From NCBI GenBank assembly GCA_041666425.1, contig JBAYHA010000055.1, positions 1 to 5,416 on the forward strand: a stretch of 5,416 bases of DNA. The letters are read 5' to 3'. Position 1 is the stretch's first letter, and each line of letters opens with the position of its first letter. The position numbers and the translations under genes were made by a program. Under the pieces are notes generated by a model. The model did not search any database. It saw only the letters and a program-made list of their open reading frames with translations, and was not told the origin of the DNA. Positions 1-3,355 of the stretch are shown piece by piece. This stretch comes from JBAYHA01 sp041666425. Lineage in GTDB: Bacteria > Patescibacteriota > Patescibacteriia > UBA11705 > JABHMO01.

Positions 1-959
1 GCCAAAGCCGTGGCTTCATCAATATCCTCCGTTATCAAAAGCCGATAAGCGGCCTCCGCATGTTTCATTCTGCCGGCCGCATTTAAACGCGGAGCCAATT
101 GAAACCCAATGGTAAAAGTATCAAATTTGCTAACGCTCACCTTTTCCAATAATTTTTGCAAACCAAGATTTCTGGTTTTTGACAATACCAACAAACCCCA
201 TTTGGTCAATATTCTATTTTCTTCTAAAAGAGGAACCATATCAGCCACCGTGCCAATGGCCACAATATCCAACAACCATTTTTCAAATCCAACCATGCCA
301 CCATATTCGACAAAACTCATTTCATACATTTCCGCTGGCGCACTGCGCAACAAAGCCACGGCCAACTTGTAGGCCACTCCCGCTCCTGACAAAAATTTGC
401 ACGGATAATTTTCACCAACCACTTTTGGATCAATAATCGCCAACGCTTCCGGCAAAATTTCCGGCGGTTCATGATGATCGGTAATAACTGTTTCCACTCC
501 GTGCTCCTTTAATTTTTGCACTTCATCAACATTGGTTATGCCACAATCAACGGTAATCACCAATTTGGTGCCGGAAAAAATAAAATTTTCAATATTTCTA
601 AGATTCAAACCATAACCATCCAATTCTCGATGCGGGATAAAAACCGAAAAATCAGCGCCAAAAATTTTTAATGTTTTGGCGAGAATCGCCGAACTGGTTA
701 CCCCGTCGGCATCATAATCTCCGTGAATTAAAATTTTTTCTTTTTTGAGAATTGCCGTCCAAATCCTTTCGCAACTTTTGCGCATATCGTTAAACAAAAA
801 AGGATCGTGCAATTTGTCAAAAGACGGATTAAAAAAAATGTCAGCCTCAGTTGCCTTTTCAATTTTTCTGTTATACAATAATTGCGCGATCAAGCACGAA
901 AAAACGGTCGCTAAGTCATGCTCATCCGGCAAATTTGGTCGCAAACGCCAATTTTTCAT
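1..959 (-). CDS. recJ: Single-stranded-DNA-specific exonuclease RecJ, N-terminal part (cut by the left window edge)
   Basis: This is a DHH-family 5'-to-3' single-strand DNA exonuclease, which uses divalent metal ions and works in recombinational, mismatch and base-excision repair in the cytoplasm. Translating the minus strand from the ATG at 957-959 gives 319 uninterrupted codons that run off the window. The RecJ motifs appear in order: DYDADG (residues 81-86), TVDCGIT (136-142), DHHEPPE (161-167), SGAGVAYKLA (191-200), GTVADMVPL (236-244) and APRLNAAGRM (289-298). Together they cover the DHH domain up to the linker before DHHA1. The family is usually about 550-600 residues, so the DHHA1 remainder and the OB-fold lie beyond the edge. 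All metal-binding Asp and His residues expected in this part are present, so it looks active. The start has no Shine-Dalgarno site; the bases before ATG are AT-only apart from one G. A divergent microprotein gene begins 26 bp upstream. The identification is very secure; the start is likely. Confidence 0.96.
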   Translation of the reverse strand, partial: MKNWRLRPNLPDEHDLATVFSCLIAQLLYNRKIEKATEADIFFNPSFDKLHDPFLFNDMRKSCERIWTAILKKEKILIHGDYDADGVTSSAILAKTLKIFGADFSVFIPHRELDGYGLNLRNIENFIFSGTKLVITVDCGITNVDEVQKLKEHGVETVITDHHEPPEILPEALAIIDPKVVGENYPCKFLSGAGVAYKLAVALLRSAPAEMYEMSFVEYGGMVGFEKWLLDIVAIGTVADMVPLLEENRILTKWGLLVLSKTRNLGLQKLLEKVSVSKFDTFTIGFQLAPRLNAAGRMKHAEAAYRLLITEDIDEATAL

Positions 960-962
960 AAT
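935..962 (+). promoter_or_regulatory. Candidate promoter of the membrane microprotein gene, inside the recJ 5' end
   Basis: On the plus strand TTGGTC (935-940) and CATAAT (957-962) lie 16 bp apart. The -10 matches consensus at 5 of 6 positions and overlaps the recJ start codon. Transcription would begin near 969, leaving a leader of about 17 nt before the ATG at 986. The -35 is weak, and only the position and the downstream terminator support it. Confidence 0.3.
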
Positions 963-977
963 TTAAACTTTGTAAAT

Positions 978-1006
978 ATTTTACTATGAATCAACGCAAA
1001 ATACAA
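978..1006 (-). promoter_or_regulatory. Candidate recJ promoter inside the start of the divergent microprotein gene
   Basis: On the minus strand TTGTAT (1001-1006) and TAAAAT (978-983) are separated by exactly 17 bp, upstream of the recJ ATG at 959. The -10 matches consensus at 5 of 6 positions, but the -35 only at 3 of 6. It would give a leader of roughly 12 nt. In AT-rich DNA such matches arise by chance, so this is tentative. Confidence 0.3.
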
Positions 1007-1084
1007 AAAACCCTCTGGACAATCACCGTAATCATCATCATTTTTTCAATGATCATTTGGACAGTCGGGGTATTCTTCTATTAA
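986..1084 (+). CDS. 32-residue single-pass membrane microprotein, unknown function
   Basis: ATG at 986-988 opens a 32-codon frame ending in TAA at 1082-1084. The peptide starts with a short basic segment (MNQRKIQKT). One hydrophobic helix then runs from about residue 11 to the end (LWTITVIIIIFSMIIWTVG followed by VFFY). Trp12 and Trp25 lie near the two ends of the helix, and the positive-inside rule predicts a cytoplasmic N terminus. There is no signal-peptidase site or lipobox. An in-frame stop lies at 959-961 and no other start is available. There is no Shine-Dalgarno site, as for recJ and lepA here. A rho-independent terminator begins 16 bp after the stop, which supports a real transcript. 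From memory, short W-(I/V)-rich membrane peptides of this form with a SM-(I/V)-x-W core recur in Patescibacteria; I could not check this. The function is unknown. Chance ORFs of this length exist, but hydrophobic pattern plus terminator make it probably genuine. Confidence 0.65.
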   Translation: MNQRKIQKTLWTITVIIIIFSMIIWTVGVFFY

Positions 1085-1100
1085 AAACTTTTCCAAAAAT

Positions 1101-1134
1101 AAAAAATAAGCGCCTTTTTGGTCTTATTTTTTTT
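1101..1134 (+). terminator. Rho-independent terminator of the microprotein gene
   Basis: AAAAAATAAG (1101-1110) pairs with CTTATTTTTT (1123-1132). An inner GCC/GGT helix (with one G-U pair and a bulged C at 1111) closes a TTTTT loop. A run of eight T follows on the plus strand at 1127-1134, overlapping the stem. The flanking A-run on the other side makes it potentially bidirectional. It sits 16 bp past the microprotein stop. Confidence 0.75.
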
Positions 1135-1136
1135 AT

Positions 1137-1167
1137 AAAAAAAGCGCCTTGACCTGCTCAAAGCGCT
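1137..1167 (-). terminator. Rho-independent terminator of the metallophosphoesterase gene
   Basis: On the minus strand AGCGCTTTGA (1167-1158) pairs with TCAAGGCGCT (1152-1143): ten base pairs including one G-U, with a five-base loop (1153-1157). A T-run continues at 1142-1137. The stem begins 9 bp after the TAA of the phosphoesterase gene (1177-1179). This is a textbook intrinsic terminator. Confidence 0.9.
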
Positions 1168-1176
1168 AACTAATAA

Positions 1177-1926
1177 TTAAATTCCAAAAAACAATCGATT
1201 GGCAAACTCATGCGGAACATCTTTGGTCATATAAGTTCGATAAGCTGATTCGACATCATAATCCACTCGAACAACTTCAACCAAAGTTTCATCAGTATTA
1301 AATTCCACGATAACAAAACAAGCCCGACAATCTCTATCACGAGGCTGGCCAACACTACCAACACAAACCAAATTTTTACCATTCTTTGGCAAAGCAATTA
1401 CGCCATTTCCATTCATCGTTATCATCCTTCCGGAAGTTGCGTCACCAACAACAAACGGTAAATGGCAATGCCCCACAAATTGCAAAGGAACAAACATTGA
1501 GCAGAGCTCTGTCTTGGCTTTTTTTTTGTCACTCAGATATGGAAAATTATAATTGCAAAAAAACGAAGCATGCGCCAACAAACAACCGCAATCTCGTTCA
1601 AAATGATTGATCTTTAACGAATACAAATAATCCTTTTCTTCATCAGTCAAAAGAGCAAACGTTTTAGAAAATACCTCCACTAACCGAGGAGGGTGCTTCA
1701 CATAAGTTTCCGGCCGAACAAGTGCAAAATCATGATTTCCTGCTAACACAATTCGACATTTTTTTCTCACCCAATCAAGAACTTCACGAACATCTAATAA
1801 ATAGCCCAGAGTATCACCCAAACACCAAACTTCATTAACCATACGTCTGTCCAACTCTCCAGCCACCGCCTCGAGAGCTGCCCAGTTGCCATGAACATCT
1901 GACAAAATGGCTACTCTTTTTCCCAT
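1177..1926 (-). CDS. Calcineurin-like metallophosphoesterase (YfcE/MJ0936-type phosphodiesterase)
   Basis: The product belongs to the calcineurin-like metallophosphoesterases, which hydrolyse phosphoester bonds at a two-metal centre. The ATG at 1924-1926 (249 residues) is preferred over the one at 1960-1962 because AAGGGG lies about 7 nt before it, and the predicted transcription start near 1967 leaves almost no leader for the upstream ATG. Metal ligands are in order: DVHGN (10-14), GD (37-38), GNHD (63-66), AH (118-119) and GHCH (152-155). GSVGQPRDRD (190-199) is typical of the YfcE/MJ0936 and ApaH/PrpE-like group (COG0639 in my memory). There is no signal peptide, so it is cytoplasmic. The substrate cannot be read from sequence; cyclic nucleotides, phosphodiesters or dinucleoside polyphosphates are options. 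Ten cysteines are present, including C154 inside the GHCH motif and a CxC at 113-115. The gene has its own promoter and terminator and looks monocistronic. Confidence 0.92.
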   Translation of the reverse strand: MGKRVAILSDVHGNWAALEAVAGELDRRMVNEVWCLGDTLGYLLDVREVLDWVRKKCRIVLAGNHDFALVRPETYVKHPPRLVEVFSKTFALLTDEEKDYLYSLKINHFERDCGCLLAHASFFCNYNFPYLSDKKKAKTELCSMFVPLQFVGHCHLPFVVGDATSGRMITMNGNGVIALPKNGKNLVCVGSVGQPRDRDCRACFVIVEFNTDETLVEVVRVDYDVESAYRTYMTKDVPHEFANRLFFGI

Positions 1927-1942
1927 GTTACACCCCTTATTT
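1926..1942 (-). promoter_or_regulatory. Ribosome binding site deciding the phosphoesterase start
   Basis: The minus strand reads AAGGGGTGTAAC immediately before the ATG at 1926. AAGGGG is the only purine-rich Shine-Dalgarno candidate near either ATG. The upstream ATG at 1962 is preceded by TTTCTAA, with none. This supports the 249-residue protein over a 261-residue version. Confidence 0.7.
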
Positions 1943-1973
1943 TGCTTGAATTTAATGAACATTTAGAAACAGA

Positions 1974-2002
1974 AACATATCACAACTAGACAAAAATGTC
2001 AA
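1974..2002 (-). promoter_or_regulatory. Sigma-70-type promoter of the metallophosphoesterase gene
   Basis: On the minus strand a perfect TTGACA (1997-2002) is followed by 17 bp and TATGTT (1974-1979), preceded by TG one base upstream (extended -10, TGATATGTT). Transcription would begin near 1967, about 41 nt before the ATG at 1926. A small inverted repeat, GACA-TTTT-TGTC (1991-2002), overlaps the -35 and could be an operator, though it is short. Confidence 0.75.
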
Positions 2003-2045
2003 TCACTGTTGCGTTTTTTATTTAAATTTGAACATTTTTGGCAAC

Positions 2046-2072
2046 AAAAAAGCCCTGTTTTTGAAACAGAGC
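2046..2072 (-). terminator. Rho-independent terminator after the two-helix membrane protein gene
   Basis: On the minus strand GCTCTGTTT (2072-2064) pairs with AAACAGGGC (2060-2052), nine pairs with one G-U, closing a three-base loop. Six T follow (2051-2046). On the plus strand the G-U pair becomes a C-A mismatch, so the structure favours termination of minus-strand transcripts. It lies 58 bp past the TAG of the membrane protein gene and 10 bp past the stop of the nine-codon ORF. Confidence 0.88.
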
Positions 2073-2082
2073 CTATTTTTTA

Positions 2083-2112
2083 TTATTTCACTGCCCATTC
2101 TTCTTTTTTCAT
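2083..2112 (-). CDS. Possible nine-codon ORF with strong ribosome binding site
   Basis: On the minus strand ATG at 2110-2112 opens MKKEEWAVK, ended by tandem TAA TAA (2080-2085). Five bases before the ATG sits GAGGTGG (2118-2124), a six-base match (GAGGTG) to the anti-Shine-Dalgarno region, as good as the site in front of the preceding gene. It begins 18 bp after the TAG of the two-helix membrane protein and ends 10 bp before that unit's terminator, so it would be the second cistron of the same mRNA. Whether the peptide is made or matters is unknown. It may be a regulatory or toxin-like peptide, a remnant of a truncated gene, or chance. Confidence 0.35.
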   Translation of the reverse strand: MKKEEWAVK

Positions 2113-2130
2113 AAAATCCACCTCAAATAT

Positions 2131-2649
2131 CTAATAGTACGTTTCGACAATTCGCTGATAACTATTGACCAAAGCTCGCTGATTATCAAAAACTTTAATC
2201 GTCGCAAAAACTCTCTGCAAGTCGTGACTATTTCTGTTAAGTGAAAGGATCGGTTGCTTTAACATATAACCCCTTACAAAACTACAACCATCGATCTTGG
2301 ACAAAGGAACCATCACTAGTTTGCCAGAATAATCAACGGAAATACTCCATTGATCGTAGTCCACAATTTTTAATTCCACATCTTTACGAAGAATACGTTC
2401 TTCTCTAAAATTAAAAAATCTAGAAATTGCAACCGCCAAAAAACAAATAAATATAAAAAGTAGAAAAACTATGCCCACAGAAAAGGAATCCTCTCTCAAA
2501 CCAAAATCCAACAAAGCAACACCAAGGGACAACAAAGTTATCAGAAATGTCCAATTCTTTTGCAAAAAGCACTGCCAAAAAAGTTTTTGGTTTGTACTTC
2601 TATCCACAAAAAGATCCGGCAAATAACAGGCCCAATCAAATTTATTCAT
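2131..2649 (-). CDS. Two-helix membrane protein with cytoplasmic C-terminal domain, unknown function
   Basis: The protein has 172 residues and I do not recognise the family with confidence. An N-terminal segment of about 32 residues, with no signal peptide, is followed by a helical hairpin: about 33-51 (starting WTFLITLLSLGVALL) and about 55-79 (SFSVGIVFLLFIFICFLAV and following). A very short loop (LREDSF) joins the helices, so both ends are probably cytoplasmic. Residues 80-172 form a soluble domain that looks beta-rich, with alternating stretches such as QWSISVDYSGKLVMVPLSKI, and end in a possible helix. This layout resembles YcxB-like or bacterial PH-like proteins (short N terminus, helix hairpin, PH-like domain); that is a weak fold-level guess. 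The start is secure: AGGAGG lies 7 nt before the ATG at 2647-2649. It has its own consensus promoter and a downstream terminator. Confidence 0.8.
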   Translation of the reverse strand: MNKFDWACYLPDLFVDRSTNQKLFWQCFLQKNWTFLITLLSLGVALLDFGLREDSFSVGIVFLLFIFICFLAVAISRFFNFREERILRKDVELKIVDYDQWSISVDYSGKLVMVPLSKIDGCSFVRGYMLKQPILSLNRNSHDLQRVFATIKVFDNQRALVNSYQRIVETYY

Positions 2650-2650
2650 G

Positions 2651-2661
2651 AGTTCCTCCTA
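2651..2661 (-). promoter_or_regulatory. Strong ribosome binding site of the two-helix membrane protein gene
   Basis: The minus strand reads AGGAGGAACTC directly before ATGAATAAA, a full-consensus Shine-Dalgarno site at good spacing. It stands out because recJ, lepA, the lipoprotein gene and the microprotein in this window have none. Confidence 0.85.
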
Positions 2662-2699
2662 ACTAATAATAAATTGTCAACGACCAATTCGAACCACTA

Positions 2700-2728
2700 A
2701 TTGTAGCAATATTTATCAATCTTGTCAA
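2700..2728 (-). promoter_or_regulatory. Near-consensus sigma-70-type promoter of the two-helix membrane protein gene
   Basis: On the minus strand TTGACA (2723-2728), a 17-bp spacer and TACAAT (2700-2705) give 6/6 and 5/6 matches. The predicted start is near 2693, leaving a leader of about 44 nt. The promoter begins just 15 bp beyond the terminator of the upstream lipoprotein gene, which fits independent transcription units. A second TTGACA (2675-2680) in the leader has no matching -10. Confidence 0.82.
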
Positions 2729-2743
2729 GCTGTTTTACCAATC

Positions 2744-2772
2744 AAAAACGACCAGCGAACCAGTCGTTTTTT
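2744..2772 (-). terminator. Rho-independent terminator of the lipoprotein gene (or lepA-lipoprotein unit)
   Basis: On the minus strand AAAACGACTGG (2770-2760) and CTGGTCGTTTT (2755-2745) form an 11-bp stem, with two G-U pairs near the top, capped by a TTCG loop. One further T (2744) continues the T-run. It lies 17 bp past the TAA of the lipoprotein gene (2790-2792). On the plus strand a shorter stem with T6 is possible, but no plus-strand gene needs it. Confidence 0.88.
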
Positions 2773-2789
2773 GTTTAAATTTACACTCA

Positions 2790-3302
2790 TTATTTCATTT
2801 CAAAAACATTAACAATAACAACCATTTTATTTTGATCTTCACTATCTGCGGAAATGGTTACCGAAACGGTACGCGAATCCTTTTTCCCGCCAAGCATAAT
2901 GATCCCATTCAAATCCGCGGATTGGTTCATGTTCCAGCCTTCGGCCGTTAACTTTTCCTCAACCGATTTTTTAATATCTTCGCTCTTTTGGTCGCTCTTA
3001 ATTACCAACTGATAACCTTCGCCCATAACATTTTTCATAGCAGAAATTATTTTTCCTTCCGGCACAAAAACATCTTTTGGGAAATCCGTTGGCAATGAAA
3101 CATTTTCGCCCGTTTCCAAAGTAACACCATTTTCTGTTTCAATTTTCATCCCTTCATTTTTTAAATCAAGATCCACATTTCCGCCCAAATTTTTTTCAAT
3201 TTGTTTTTCAATTCCCTTTTCCATTAATGTCTTTTCACCGCAGGCCGTTAAAGAAAAAATACATAATACGACAAAAGAAAAAATTAAAATTTTTTTCGAC
3301 AT
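2790..3302 (-). CDS. Predicted lipoprotein with a DFPKDV-type extracytoplasmic domain
   Basis: This 170-residue precursor has a lipoprotein signal peptide: lysines at 3-4, a hydrophobic core (ILIFSFVVLCIFS) and the lipobox LTAC (18-21). Cys21 would be lipidated after signal peptidase II cleavage, anchoring it outside the cytoplasmic membrane. Residues 23-66 hold a charged segment, MEKGIEKQIEKNLGG, then repeating VDLDLK, MKIETENG and VTLETGEN strands. Next is LPTDFPKDVFVPEGKI (70-85). A C-terminal region (EDIKKSVEEKLTAEGW, then beta strands) resembles small lipoproteins of unknown function with a DFP-x-DV-x-x-P-x-G motif that I recall from many bacteria including Patescibacteria. The function is unknown. 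The start is the only reasonable ATG, at 3300-3302, and has no Shine-Dalgarno site, only A/T. It follows lepA by 53 bp across a perfect palindrome, and a strong terminator comes after it, so it may share the lepA transcript. Confidence 0.85.
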   Translation of the reverse strand: MSKKILIFSFVVLCIFSLTACGEKTLMEKGIEKQIEKNLGGNVDLDLKNEGMKIETENGVTLETGENVSLPTDFPKDVFVPEGKIISAMKNVMGEGYQLVIKSDQKSEDIKKSVEEKLTAEGWNMNQSADLNGIIMLGGKKDSRTVSVTISADSEDQNKMVVIVNVFEMK

Positions 3303-3320
3303 AAATTTTTTATTTTATTT

Positions 3321-3347
3321 TTGGTAGGGGCGAGTCGCCCCTACCAA
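3321..3347. repeat. Perfect GC-rich palindrome, 13-bp arms, between lepA and the lipoprotein gene
   Basis: TTGGTAGGGGCGA (3321-3333) and TCGCCCCTACCAA (3335-3347) are exact reverse complements around a single G. The GC-rich core contrasts with AT-rich flanks. In the minus-strand transcript it starts 8 bp after the lepA stop and ends 18 bp before the lipoprotein ATG. A run of A and T, not a T-tract, follows, so it is not a canonical terminator. The GTAGGGGCGA core resembles dispersed GTAGGGGC palindromic repeats I recall from other bacteria; this is unverified. It could limit readthrough, stabilise the lepA mRNA 3' end, or be a mobile REP-like repeat. Confidence 0.85.
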
Positions 3348-3355
3348 TTTGATAA

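Noticed and set aside
109..966. Plus-strand open frames at 109-372, 179-436 and 745-966
   Set aside because: They lie antisense to the continuous recJ frame, have no family motifs or initiation signals, and read as low-complexity shadow translations.
1386..1610. Plus-strand 74-codon frame
   Set aside because: It is antisense to the metallophosphoesterase, whose motifs are intact, and has no Shine-Dalgarno site or domain.
1927..1962. N-terminal 12-residue extension of the phosphoesterase from the ATG at 1962
   Set aside because: It has no ribosome binding site, lies about 5 nt from the predicted transcription start, and adds residues not expected before the DVHGN strand.
2675..2680. Second TTGACA as another promoter for the two-helix membrane protein
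   Set aside because: At 16-18 bp spacing the sequence falls in the Shine-Dalgarno region (AGGAAC-like), with no -10 resemblance.
3321..3347. The palindrome as an ordinary rho-independent terminator of lepA
   Set aside because: The stem is strong but on the minus strand it is followed by an A-rich stretch, not a T-run.
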